Positions 48,906-61,000 of a stretch of 64,000 nucleotides of DNA are shown here, one piece after another (positions within the stretch are counted from its first letter, which is position 1; every line of letters starts with the position of its first letter). The stretch is taken from the NCBI RefSeq assembly GCF_019925205.1, contig NC_083564.1, positions 7,631,491-7,695,490 on the forward strand, written 5' to 3'. A program made the translations under genes and the position numbers. Source of the DNA: Metopolophium dirhodum (Eukaryota > Arthropoda > Insecta > Hemiptera > Aphididae). The notes below the pieces were generated by a model. The model saw nothing but the letters and a program-made list of their open reading frames with translations. It was not told where the DNA came from and did not search any database.

Positions 48906-49395
48906 AAACATGCTGTTCAAAGAACTTACGCCTTTTTAGGCGTTCGGTGTATAATATTATCTATGACAAGGCTTGATTCTATAAAATATGTATACTTAAA
49001 AAAATGTCTCGTTTGCTAATTTTTTTCATCCATTAACGCGAGGACCTGCGATGAACTCTATCGGGCGTTTAGGACTCGTGTAGTTACCGCGGAAACGTCC
49101 CAAATAATAGACTCGATATTCAAACATTGACGAACTGATATACGGACAAAAGAGGTTAGAAAAAAATGGATCATAGAGTTATAAATTCAATCGTTTATTT
49201 TTGCAACAGTTGTTCGCGTCTTTAGACTCATAGTCTTTTTGTCATGTTTCTAACACACACACACACGCACACACACATAGTAGGTATAGTAACCATCTAT
49301 TCAAAGAACATACGATTTTTTCGGCGCTCAGTGTATAATTGTCTAGAACAAGGCTCAGTTCTATAAATGTATAGGTATGTAAAAAAATTTCTCAC
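48678..49395 (+). repeat. Tandem duplication, period about 360 bp
   Basis: Copy 1 is about 48678-49016 and copy 2 about 49038-49395. Shared blocks in order: ACCTGCGATGAA (48684 and 49044), AGTTACCGCGGAAA, GTTAGAAAAAAATGGAT, TATAAATTCAATCGTTTAT, TTCAAAGAAC and GTGTATAAT, then ACAAGGCT and TTCTATAAA. Copy 2 has acquired a CA microsatellite (49252-49278). Confidence 0.9.
49252..49278. repeat. (CA)n microsatellite
   Basis: About thirteen CA units with one CG interruption, inside copy 2 of the 360-bp duplication and absent from copy 1. Confidence 0.9.
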
Positions 49396-49408
49396 CTATG
49401 TGTTTTCC

Positions 49409-49531
49409 ATGTGTATGCGTTTAGGGCATCGAGTCATGGCCAATACCCATTTGTTGGATGCATTCTTTGGTAAACCAGCCCATGAACCAACGGACGAGTT
49501 CATTAGGATCATATTAGCTGTTTCCTTATAG
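49409..49531 (+). CDS. Small ORF (40 aa), unrecognised
   Basis: Begins just after the tandem duplication. The peptide MCMRLGHRVMANTHLLDAFF continues with GKPAHEPTDEFIRIILAVSL and stops at TAG. The composition is protein-like in a GC-normal island. TGTATGCGTTTAG at 49424 could instead be a 3' splice site, making codons from GG-CAT onward a terminal exon. No domain was recognised. Confidence 0.25.
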   Translation: MCMRLGHRVMANTHLLDAFFGKPAHEPTDEFIRIILAVSL

Positions 49532-49539
49532 TATATCCG

Positions 49540-50738
49540 GGTGACAAACAATCAGCACGACGTATTTTGACCTATATTATGTTAAACAGTATAATGATAT
49601 TTTGTATGGCACGATAATATAATATAACAACACAGATGTATTTTATCTGGATAATCGTCCCGAACGATCGGAATCGGATACAATATACACTTATGTACCT
49701 TGTGAGTTGTGCTCACATAGAAGTGTGTTTGCTGTTTGAAATAAAATGTACCCATACCAATTGTATTGTATTATGTAGTTCCGTGATCAATGCATATTTA
49801 CGTGTGACACCTGTTTAATATTTCTCATTGTATTTGGAAACGTTATCAACAATAATGCTAAAAAAACAAGTAATATAAACACGGGATTACGATGAATCAG
49901 AATGTCAAGGAGAAGTGTTGTATATGAGATCTGAGTCGTATTTATTCGGCGCTAAGTCCTTCGATTGGGAGACGCGGGCAAGGTGTCATAAATGATATTT
50001 ATTCGATAGCTATGGTAATTGGTTTGTCAAATTATATCAACCATTTTTAATTTTTACGAAAATAAAAGCAAAACGTAAACATTGTTGTTGTCGAGCAGCA
50101 TTATATTTTGTAAACGACTTTGATTTACGTAAAACGTTTAGATTACTTTGGTCATTGAATTATTGTTTGTCCAATAAAGTCATCAGGACTAATAATTACT
50201 TGTGCGGTCAGAGTTGCCGGTTTAATCAGGTCCATATTACACTTGAAACCGTTTTCTAGGATCAACAATTTGTTGACACCGAGGACAGTAAATACATATT
50301 TTTATATTAAAAACCAGTATAAAATATACAATACACACTGTAAAAAAATCATGTTCAATTGGATACGTAATATTATTTTTTGGGTAAGACACTATAAAAC
50401 CGTTGTGTGCAATAGTAATTAAAAACAATAATTTCTATAATATACGGTGCACATTATAGCTTTTGGTCGTGTGCACACGCGTATGTAACCGAATAAATAG
50501 CCAGCAGAAAATAGATAAGGTAGGTAGGTAGAGGTATGTAGAGTGCGTAGACGGAATTTGATTTCTCGGGGAAAAAAATAATACTATATTGGCCATCTAG
50601 AAAGGTCGATGGACGGCGGCGGTGTGCGTAATGAAAAAACACATAAAAATGTTCCGTATCCGCATGCATGCATGTATGTATGTATGTATATATAGGTACC
50701 TACTTCTTGTTTTATAGGTTTTCTCGAGTTCATTTCGA
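49540..50738. other. AT-rich non-genic DNA
   Basis: No gene was recognised. One perfect TAGGTACCTA lies at 50693-50702. Confidence 0.5.
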
Positions 50739-50793
50739 ATAATAATAATAATAATGATGATGATGATGATGATAATAATAATAATAATAATAA
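50739..50793. repeat. Compound (AAT)n(GAT)n(AAT)n microsatellite
   Basis: AAT units, then about six GAT/ATG units, then AAT units again. The symmetrical layout suggests a point mutation that spread within an AAT array. Confidence 0.95.
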
Positions 50794-50829
50794 AAAAACA
50801 CACTGTTTTAGCTTGGGCTACTTCGGGCA

Positions 50830-51250
50830 AATAGAGATTTGTGCGCGCGTGTTTGCGCAAGACGTGGTCGCGATGGGTAGGTGGAGAGTTTCCGACGGCG
50901 GGACCGATGCCAGAAATAGATTACAGTTTATACGTGCAGGTGGCCCCTGCGCGCGATAATATAATGAACGCCGCCCCACTCTATTCTCTTGTTCGCGGTT
51001 CTGCGACCAGGAAGGGAAACATAATATAATGTAATATATTATTTTACGAAACAGCGGCGAATAACCCTTTACTCACTTAGACGGCAGCATGAAATATTGT
51101 AACGTGCGTGGAAAAATAATTTGGGAAACACTGCGAGGCGTGAATGGACAAAAAAGAAAAAAAATGCAAGTAACAGTAATATACGCATTCGACGGTTGAA
51201 GAAGTGATTTCGCGGCGGTCGTATTTCACATTATTATAATATTATAGTGT
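50830..51250. other. CpG-containing patch
   Basis: GC-richer DNA (GTGCGCGCGTGTTTGCGCAA near 50841) and CpGs, with no supportable gene. Confidence 0.35.
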
Positions 51251-51375
51251 GCGTTATGCGTACGCCTATAATATTATTATGTCGTAATATAAGACGGTCG
51301 AAATCGAAAATTGGGTCAGTGATCAAATCGCATTTGATTTTGCATCGATCGAACCACAATATAAATTTATAAAAT

Positions 51376-51395
51376 CACACACACACACACACACA
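51376..51395. repeat. (CA)n microsatellite
   Basis: Ten CA units. Confidence 0.9.
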
Positions 51396-51399
51396 TTTT

Positions 51400-53183
51400 T
51401 GGATCGTGGAAGAAAAATTATGCCTGTATACGAGTAACGGCGGTGATTGTCCTGTCGGTTAAAAATTATATTTTAACAATTTACGTCAGTGCTCAAAATA
51501 ATTTATAAATATCGATATGTCTCACTGCAAAAACGGCGAAAAGGGCGAAAGAGCTCGACAAACTCAAAGTTAATTAGGTATATTATTTTTTTGAAACATG
51601 GTATGGATATTTTATGACGCGTACAGTTTTTATTAACACGATGTATGTACACGAGTTTAAAAATAACAATTATTATCGTTCACTTCATGAAACAGATAAA
51701 TGTTAAAATAAAATAATTGTTCACTATTTTTTGCAATAAATACTGACTGTACCTACCTATAGTTATTCGTTTAAACGGAAATAAATCATAAGCATAGGCA
51801 GCTTTAATCAGAATAATATTATTTATTAGTTGTTTTAATTATTATTATTGATTTAAATTTAATATAATAAATATTTTTCAACAACATTTTCTCTCTCAAA
51901 AAGTGACTTTCTCGACTGACGCGTAAACTGTCTGTTTTTAATTTTCATTTAATCGAATGAGGACCATAATAATGATTATGTACTGTCTCGTAAACATTAA
52001 GGAAACCAAGCTAAAAATGTAAATAATTTTATTAAAATACCATTGGGGTTTCATTGAAGAGTGATTATCTTATACATTTTTGTGTTTCACGATTTGACGT
52101 TACTTCGCTTAAGGTTAACGTCACCTTGTTAATTAGGATAATTATGATGGAATTAAATTGAATAATAAGAAACAATGTCACGAATGTCTACCTACCATTA
52201 ATAGAATAATTAATTTATAACTTTATAAGGGATCTTATTAATTTTCAACATTTATTAGTTATTTTATTTTTTATGTATGTATATTGTATATAATACATTT
52301 GCTAAACGCGTCATTGAAATAAACTAAAATGACAACATTTATTGAATGATATTGTCAAATATTTTTCTACTTAATTCATGTTAAATTTAATGAACGGTTG
52401 TTAATATTTTTTTTTATGTTCAGTATTACACATTGTATATTATATTAAAATAATTTTAAGCTATTACAATTTTACAGTACCTGAAAAAAATTATTAATTA
52501 CAACAGAAAACAAACAAGTTCATTTATTTAATAATGTTAACGATTTTTATGAATAATTATTTTTAATTTTCTATAATTTAATCCTAATATAATATAATAT
52601 ATTTTGGACATAAAAGTATATTATTATTTTTGCTACTTGGCTAACCAAAATATTAATGAAAAAGTTAAAACCAAAATTACCTAGAAAAACAATGTAAACA
52701 ATTTAAAGTCAATTATATTATGTAAAAAAAAAAAAAATGTTTAATTTTATACCATTATAATTTATATGCTAATTTTTACATAGTCTGTGCACTTTTTTCT
52801 GTCGTATAATTTTTTTTTTACCCTATTAGTATACAATGGATAAATTCAAAATAATTCTCATACAATTATATTATCAAATAAATCGTTCCAGTCCAAATAT
52901 TATCAATGTACATACATTAATTATTATCTGCAGTCTTACATTTGTTACAAAACAATGTAATATTATGTTATGAAAAACCTAAACATTGATTTCTAAGGTA
53001 GGGTGTGATTGTGTAGAATTCATACGTCATAGAACAATGATCGACATCATATTTGTATAATGATCGTGACTGCCATCTGTAATTATTCAATCATCTCGTA
53101 TAATACTATGAATATAATTGTGCGCATTTCATTTTCCTACCGAAACGTTTTGTCGAGTCTGTGCGGACATAACACAATGTAGC
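51400..53183. other. AT-rich non-genic DNA
   Basis: Nothing recognised. Confidence 0.5.
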
Positions 53184-53191
53184 ACTATATA
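53184..53191. repeat. Left 8-bp target-site duplication
   Basis: ACTATATA directly before the element start. The same 8 bases follow its end at 54062-54069. Confidence 0.9.
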
Positions 53192-54061
53192 CAGTGTTGT
53201 GCATTATCTAGATAATTTTATCTAGATAAGTTATCTAGATAAAAATATTTATCTTTTTATCTTATCTAGATAAAATAAATATACACTATCTTTTTATCTT
53301 ATCTAGATAAATAAAATAGTTATCTGAGAAAAATTATCTAGATAATTTTTTTTTGTGAGAAATAAATTTTCTAAGTTTGTTTTGCTATTTTTATTCGATT
53401 TTATTTTCTAGTTATAATAATTGTAAATATTTACACGTCGACTATTTTGAAAAATTTAACTATTTTGTTAATTATTAACATGATAATTTTTATTCAGTTA
53501 TTGTTTAGTTATCATTTTGAATTTTAATATAAGGTATTATTAACTGATTAATGATTATAAATAAAATACTTTTAAAAAGAAAAAGTTTTACTATATAGTG
53601 ATTATGTTTTGTTTTTATAAATTATAGTTAGGTATTAAGTAATAAACAAAAAAAAGCAGATTTTACTTATTTTGTGTCTCCAATAGTAAAATAAATCATA
53701 ATCTTATACTTTATTATTATTATTTTTTTAATTCAAAGGCTTTGATTACAGTGATTATTAGCCTAAGTTTGCATCCTAAATGTACTTAGAAAATATTAGA
53801 GAAAAGTGCAAATAATAGAAAAAAGAGAACAAACTTTATATTATTTCATTTATAACGAAATTGCCATTTTACAAATGCAAGCTTTAAATTATGTAAGTTT
53901 TTTTCAATTATCTGTTTTTTATCTAGATAAATGTGGTTATCTTTTATCTATTATCTAGATAAATATTTTAAGTATTATCTATTATCTTATCTAGATAAAT
54001 ATTCAATGAATTATCTGTTATCTTATCTAGATAATTTTTTAGTTATCTTTGCACAACACTG
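53192..54061. mobile_element. hAT MITE with TATCTAGATA palindrome arrays (870 bp)
   Basis: Perfect 12-bp terminal inverted repeats CAGTGTTGTGCA, flanked by a perfect 8-bp duplication ACTATATA. Together these are diagnostic of hAT-superfamily elements (family knowledge). Just inside each end is an array of the palindrome ATCTAGAT in a TTATCTAGATAA setting: six copies at 53205-53345 and four at 53920-54035, plus single TTATCT half-motifs. The centre is AT-rich and has no ORF, so the element is non-autonomous. Each palindrome presents two inverted AGATAA strings, the core of GATA-factor sites. The intact duplication suggests a fairly recent insertion. Confidence 0.92.
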
Positions 54062-54069
54062 ACTATATA
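54062..54069. repeat. Right 8-bp target-site duplication
   Basis: ACTATATA, identical to 53184-53191. Confidence 0.9.
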
Positions 54070-54084
54070 CTATCCAACGACACG

Positions 54085-55060
54085 ACAGGGTCGCTCGAAG
54101 TATAAATAAAAGAAAAGAACGCCTTAAAATACACATATAGGCAAGACACACGCTAAGCCGCCTGACTATAATAATATTTCAGAAAGCAACTAGATTCACG
54201 AAAAAAATTCTTGTGAAAGCATAGCAAATTTGCAGTTAAATAAGAAAGTTTGAAAATACAATAATCTAATTTTACATTTTACGTAGAAGTGCAAGGTGTA
54301 GTTTTCAAAACATTTTGAACAATATCAACAGGGTTATAGCCAATTAGCTAGAAATGATTGTATCGTATTTTCAACATTTTGTTAGATAATATTACTGCGG
54401 CTCGCATTACAATGCACTATCCAACACGTCTTATGGCTACCAATTAACAAAAAAAAAAAAATTAATAATAGTTGTTACTATTACTATAAGCAAAGTGCAA
54501 ATAATGGCAACCATTTATAAACATATTATTATAAACTTATTTAAAAAAAACCAACATGTTCCTAAAATAATAAGGCATCAACAGATGAGTAATATCCCAA
54601 CAAAAACACTCCGCCATACTCCGTACATACAAACACTATAAACGTACACACAAACGCTATGTATAAAAAAAAAACTGCTCTAAAAGTTGTGATATCGTTT
54701 TATAGCTAAGTCTTTTAACTATAGATATAATTTTGTGAAAATAATCTGCTTAAAAATTGAACTTAGCTTGGCAACTTAAGTTAAAAATTTAAAAAATATA
54801 CTATAGCACAATGAGTACTTAATAATAGTATATTTTGCTATCATTGAAAAAGGTAGTGTAATCAAGTGTAATCAAGTGCTAAGCTAACTTCAATTTTTCA
54901 GAAGATTATTTTAACATGAATTACATAATATAATATTATGTATAGTTCAAAGAGTTATCTACCTATAAAATGATATCACAACTTTTAGAGCAGTTTTTTT
55001 TTTATACTTAGCTTTGTTTTTTACACGGAGTGCATGGCGAAGTGTTTTTGTTGGGATGTT
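54085..55060 (-). mobile_element. Foldback interspersed repeat, copy 2
   Basis: Inverted relative to copy 1 (5040-5985) and better preserved. The hairpin part (about 54593-55058) has terminal inverted repeats of over 100 bp: TCCCAACAAAAACACTCCGC on the left pairs with GGCGAAGTGTTTTTGTTGGG on the right. ACTGCTCTAAAAGTTGTGAT pairs with its inverse near 54985. The remaining part (54085-54590) carries GAACGCCTTAAAATACACAT and GGCTCGCATTACAATG, as in copy 1. No coding capacity. The hAT MITE's right duplication lies about 15 bp from its outer edge. Confidence 0.85.
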
Positions 55061-55069
55061 ATAATATTA

Positions 55070-55300
55070 TAGTATATCCGTTGTAAATATAGTGTTTTTC
55101 TACTTCCGGTGGTCCACTGCTCTAGTCGCGAATCCTAATGATTTAGGATAAGGGATATCGCCATATTATCTTCCCGGAGTAATCGCCCGGTCCACTGGAA
55201 ATCGCATGCAATATTATATGGTCACGGCGTTAATACTTCTATAGCTGCTGCAGAGTTGGTCTAAGTACTTAAGCGCCACTGAACACACACGCTAGCAGAT
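55070..55300. other. Non-genic DNA
   Basis: Nothing recognised. Confidence 0.4.
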
Positions 55301-55304
55301 ATAT

Positions 55305-55720
55305 TTAGATGTGTGTGTGTGTACGTACACAACACAGGGTGCAAAACAACAAACACAACATTCTTTCATTAATCACAAGGCGGTTTTGTTTGAATTCGCT
55401 TGTGCCCGATCGCCGGGGTCGATCATTAAAATTCGATGCGCAATGTCGGGGCTCTCCACTCTCCGCCGCTATTTTCCCAATCCCTTACCCCTTCTACTTG
55501 ACGGCTGCCTGAAATTTATGGTAATCGGCTTACGGACATGGCCACCGCTGCTCCCCATAACCCGATGCGCCGGATCCTCTTCCTCTTTTCCCCTCCTCAC
55601 CAATCATCCTGCACCATGCGCACCGTCGAACCTTCCGCGATCCGCTATCCGCTACCCCCCCCTCCCCCACCACTCCATTTCTCTAGAGCCTACACAGCTA
55701 CTTTGGTTTATAAAACTCGA
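55305..55720 (+). promoter_or_regulatory. CT-rich, CpG-containing island
   Basis: After a (GT)n string the DNA becomes C- and T-rich with CpGs (GCCCGATCGCCGGGGTCGAT near 55406, then CTACCCCCCCCTCCCCCACC near 55650). The 166-codon frame through it (55311-55811) is the longest in the window, but it is low in complexity (P, S, L, R) and ends in poly-Tyr/Ile from a TA microsatellite, so I do not treat it as a protein. Two other + strand frames are open over the same bases. It may be a promoter. Confidence 0.3.
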
Positions 55721-55811
55721 CCAGCGCACTCTGTTACGTTTTACATACATTATATATATATATACTTATAATACGGGCAAAGAGGTTTACAATGTTCCCA
55801 AACGGCTTTGA

Positions 55812-58000
55812 GGAGCACACGAGTGGGGCGAGATAGCTGCCGATGAATTTCTATTAATTATGACGATAATTAAATAAGAGTTTATTAAATTCCAAGAACA
55901 ACCGGAGTGTGTAATACGAATACGTTTAATATGCTTATATTGTTCCGTTACTTAATTTGAACACAGCTATAGTAATTTGGTTATTATAATATACATTATA
56001 ACACAATTTAATAATATTATAAAAATTCGTTTACTTTTTTTCTTCATATTCCTACAGGCACCAGTGTTCATATAACTATGAATGGAATGTTCCGTTCCGT
56101 TGTTAAACTGTGACTTTTATGGGATACATTATCGGAATATTTAACGATATTGTCGAAAGTTTACTGCATATGATAATCCCATTCAATTATAGTCAAGTGG
56201 ACTATAATATTGTAATTCAAATGATATTTAATTCCATACATTTCATTGTGTTTTTCATTAGAAATATTAGGAATTCTTAAGTTGTACGCGTATTGCTTTC
56301 TACTAGTATTGATTTGTCCCCGATATCAACAATTTTATAACGAACATTTTTAAGTCCAGTTAATTTAAATACAACTGTATTTTGAGCATACATTTTCCCA
56401 TATTATAAATGTTTATATGTAGTTGTGTTGGTTAAAGTGATTTGATTTTTTTGGTTGTTGATTAATGATTATCTTCGACAGTAATAGTTTTAATAACAAG
56501 CATCATGCCAAAATTGCGTTAGATCGGTTAAACAAATCCTCATTCAATAAGCTTTTAGTCGTATTTTATCGAGAAAATCCGTTTTTTATTCTGAGATAAT
56601 CTACAACCATTTAAATATTTTCCCAAACTAAAAAATAGGGGAATTTGATTTTACACACACACGCAGATTAAACGGAAAATACAAATCCTATGGCATAAGT
56701 AAACTAAAATCATATTATTATTATTATTACTATTATACCCAGATAATATGCAAACGGACGCGCAATAAGTATATGTGTATAAAGCATTAAGATAATACGT
56801 CATCGTAAGCATGAATCGAGGGGGAAAGCTGAAGCTATCCATTAAAGTGACATTTTTTCAGGGAATCGTTTCGGTAACAGGGCTTGACGTTATCTCCTTT
56901 TAAAATTCCGACGAAAATTCCTAAGTAATGTTATGCGAAGCTTAGTTAATGAGTGGATGTTAGACAGTATAAACAATAAACATGCTTTAAAGTCACAGCT
57001 ATTTAATGCCAAAGATAGAAATCATCGATTATTTTTCAAGCGAGTTAAATATAAATAATAAAATTTATACTGAAATCGCAAGATCATATAGGATGAACAA
57101 TTATTTGTTTTGTGATGATAACAACTATTGTTTTGGTGTTAAATACTTCATAACTACGCAGCGAATCAACAAGGCACCTTTCAGTTACAAAATAATTGCA
57201 TTGTCTGTTGGCCTTTGAGATACGTAAATGATTAAATCTTGGGCTAAGGAGTAATATTTTGTATTTTGTGTCTTGAATGGTTTAAAATAAAGTGATTGAT
57301 CATTAGTCATTACTCTAGAACTTCCCAATTTATAATAATATCATATTAGGTATATTGTTTTATTATAATATGAAAACCAATAATAAACACATGCAAATAA
57401 TAATTATTCGTACAATGTTCTATATTTACGTGTTCGCTATTTCCTTCTGATTTTTTTTTTGTTTTTGATAAATAAAATTCATAAACATGACAAACATTCG
57501 TCACAATTTAAAATGTACAATTTTGTAATATCATGCAAAATACTGTGTTCTCTTAATACATTTTTTATAACAATAATAGTTTTGAACGATTTCACACAGA
57601 CGCTAAGAAACGCTAAAAAAATAAAAACGTAAAGTCCATGTTTTTGAAATGCAGTGTCCCTCGGCCGCGCTTCCTTAAACTCAAATATTGCTGCATGAAT
57701 GGATATTTACACTGACAAAGGTTCCGAAATGGGTGCCGGTTAGGTCGAAGAAGATGACACAAAAGGGTTTTAATGCGTCTTAACAATTGTAATGGAATAT
57801 TACCGCTGTGTCTACTAGTAATAAGAACTAGCGTACGTCGGTAGCACGAGCGGGTTGGCAAAGAGTTCATGCAAGTGGAAAAATAAAGAGATGGCTCGCC
57901 CACCCCTCATATCGATCTTGGGAAACATTGCGGCAAGAAACATCATTAGAGTAACGGTTAAAAGACCTTGGTGAAAATATTGTAAGGAAAAAGAGGTAGG
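55812..58000. other. AT-rich non-genic DNA
   Basis: No gene was recognised. A GC-richer patch at 57640-57900 has a 96-codon minus frame without protein-like features that I would trust. Confidence 0.45.
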
Positions 58001-58022
58001 TATATATATATATATATATATT
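58001..58022. repeat. (TA)n microsatellite
   Basis: About ten TA units. Confidence 0.85.
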
Positions 58023-61000
58023 ATACATAGAGGGTTGAAAAAAATGGCTGTACCTCATAGTCCGCCTTGCATTTCCGTCTGTGAATAGACTTTCCAATTT
58101 TCGCGGTTTTTTTTTCTTCGTATACATAATATATATATACACACACGATTTAGAGGTCGTATTCCAAAGGTTCACGCAGTGTACTAGGAAATACTAATTG
58201 TTTCCACACACGCGTATAGGGTTCTAAATGAGATTGAAAAAAAAAATAAATAGATCCCTGTAGTAGGTAATATATTATTGCGTATCCATTCTTTGTATAT
58301 AGATAACTATTCCCTACAGCCTTCAACGGCTTGTTTTTTCTATTTATTTTAATGTTCTCGTAATTACGAGCATATTTTCCAAGGTATAATTACGTATATA
58401 ACTATGTTTAAAATCTAGTGTTTGTCACGTTTACTATATACCTACCTAAAGTGTTGGTTAAAGAATAAAACAAAAGCAATTTTAACGCGGCCTGCGACAT
58501 TTTTTTTTTTTTTTGTACACGGCGATGATTAACTATTCAGCTCTTAACTCTAAGTCGTTGTAGACACTGCAGGACTTAATTTGTTTCTCAATTGACAAAC
58601 CAACCCCGAGGGGGTGTCTTTAATTGCGTTACCGTTGGGCGACAAATCGTGACGACTCGCGAAGAGTGGTAAATCTCAATTAAGATTTAAATAATTGAAA
58701 AATCATGTAAATTGTTTGGTTTTTTTTCCGCGCTCTTTGCCGCAATATTACGAACGGTAAATAATAATATAATGTTTTTGTAATCGCGTGTATATTTAGA
58801 CCAGGTTCGTGCGAGTCCAATTTAGGGAGACAACGATGGTTGCAATTTAACTACTCGTGTCATTTTAGAAAACACTCACATTCATATATGACCCTTTTAT
58901 CCGTCTCTTAGCCGTGTGCAACGAATTTAATGACTTGTCTTATCTCATTATTACTGCCAGAGCGTACTCACCCCATTTATGCTCTTCTCCACGTCACTTT
59001 AATCTTGTTACTTTCACGAAATTTGAGCCCCTCGAGCGTTTTAAATTAACACAATTGTTTGTGTATCACGTCCACGACACGAACGTGACGCATTGTGTCG
59101 ACGGGAAATAGTGGCCTTGCCGCCGGAACAAACAAAAAAAAAACAACAAAAAAAATGAAAATGAAAAATAATGAAAAATTGCCGTGAACGCGTCAGCTTT
59201 TTATTCTCTCGGGCCAAAATTAATCGTCATTTTGTCTGTCAATTAGAACAAACCGTCATTATGGTGATTATATTGATCAAGAAAAGTGCATTTATGGGGA
59301 GTTTCATTCATTACCGTATCGTTCACGAGTAAATTTTACCTGGACCCCTACAGTAAGACGAATAGGTACAGTAAAACGATGTCGATAAATATTGGGATTG
59401 CAGACGTGATAGTTATATTTTTTTGTAAAATGTCAAAAACGTTGTGGTTTCATTGTAATTATTTAAATTGAAATACATAAAGTCCATTACACCATTGCTT
59501 TTATATTATATTCAATGAAAAATTAACAATTATAAATCGATTTCAACACTCTATGGGTCATGGGTACACATACACATAAGTGCGTTAATTGTGTGCAGAT
59601 AATTTTTTTAGAATTTTCTCGAAAAAAAAAATGTTTTATTATTATTAGATGCGTGCGCAACAAAATATTATTTCGAGAATCTTAAACGAGTGTACGAATA
59701 ATTCACATACTATTTAATTTTTCAAACAAAAAAAAAACATTTATACACCTAACTCTGTGACTATTTCCGACAAAAGTTCGTCTGCACCTCCTACGATTTT
59801 CATATCAACAAACGACCATTCGATATTTTTGTCCTTCGCACAACGGGACACTACTATACACTAGGTAAGAGACGTAGATTTTGGACGTAAGCCGACTGCG
59901 TTCTAAAAACAAAACTATACAATTGCTACTTTTTTCATATTTTATTTTTTTTCTTCAAACCGAAGTCTGGTCATTCAGGATATACGGTTTCGGTATGATC
60001 CGAGTCCCTGTTGGAAATTCTCCGCTCGTCGACAGCAACGTGACAGTTTACGAACTATATACACACCGAAATATATAATCGACCTTGAGAGAAAAAACAA
60101 CGTAGAATTTTCAACAGGAAGTCATTTTAAAAATCTAGATTTTTTATTCTTAATTTATTCAACATGTTAATTATATTAACACGGCACGACGTATTTGTGT
60201 AACGTACACGAACGTATGGTCAAGTTATTTTTAACAAAACGTAGACGAGAGCGTAGTTTTTTGTTTTTAACATAATAATAATTCATCGTATTACTAGTAT
60301 ACTTGAGACAGTTAAAACCGTTTTTTTGAATCGGATAAACTTGTTTGCAATATATATTTAGTGTGTCATATAATGAATCAGGATACAAAGTATTTTAATA
60401 GAGTACTATACGAGTATCCGATAAAGTACATAATATTTAGTAAATAATCAGATATTTCAAGAGAAAGATATTATAATATGACAAACCTATTAAGACAAAA
60501 TATTTGATATTATGAAAACATATAAATTATCAGTAAATGGTAATAAGTCTTATACGTAAGAAAAAAAAGGTTAACACGGACAATAATATTATTTGTAAAT
60601 CATAATTATTATATTAATAATAATTATAATTGTTCCTTCTTAGAAAAACAACATAAATATAAAAAAAATTGTAAAACATAATAGCACTATAGCGACTAGC
60701 TCTAATAGTTACTTACAATATTACGTTTATAAATAATGTCACCCTACCGTTTGCTTTTAATATAGGTATCTAAGTATAAGTAAATGGCCATAGATGACAG
60801 GGTTTTGTTTTGAAATCATTAGTATTAATAAAAAAGTGCCCTCGTGCAGCAAAGTGATTTAATACATAATATGTCAAATATTATTTTATTATTAAAAAAT
60901 ATAACAAGGAATACAATTTTTACCAACAGTATACCGGTCTGCATCAGTAAAATATTATTATAATAAAGTTTAAACTATGATCAAGCCATACACCTTGTAC

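Noticed and set aside
55311..55811. Longest ORF in the window (166 codons)
   Set aside because: CT-rich low-complexity DNA with two other + strand frames open. The C terminus is encoded by a TA microsatellite.
57006..57218. 70-codon ATG-started ORF
   Set aside because: AT-rich codon composition and no local GC change. Expected by chance in a window of this size.
59881..60078. Exon-like tail with GNSPLVDSNVTVYEL
   Set aside because: There is a T-rich tract upstream, but the acceptor and frame are ambiguous and no second line of evidence exists.
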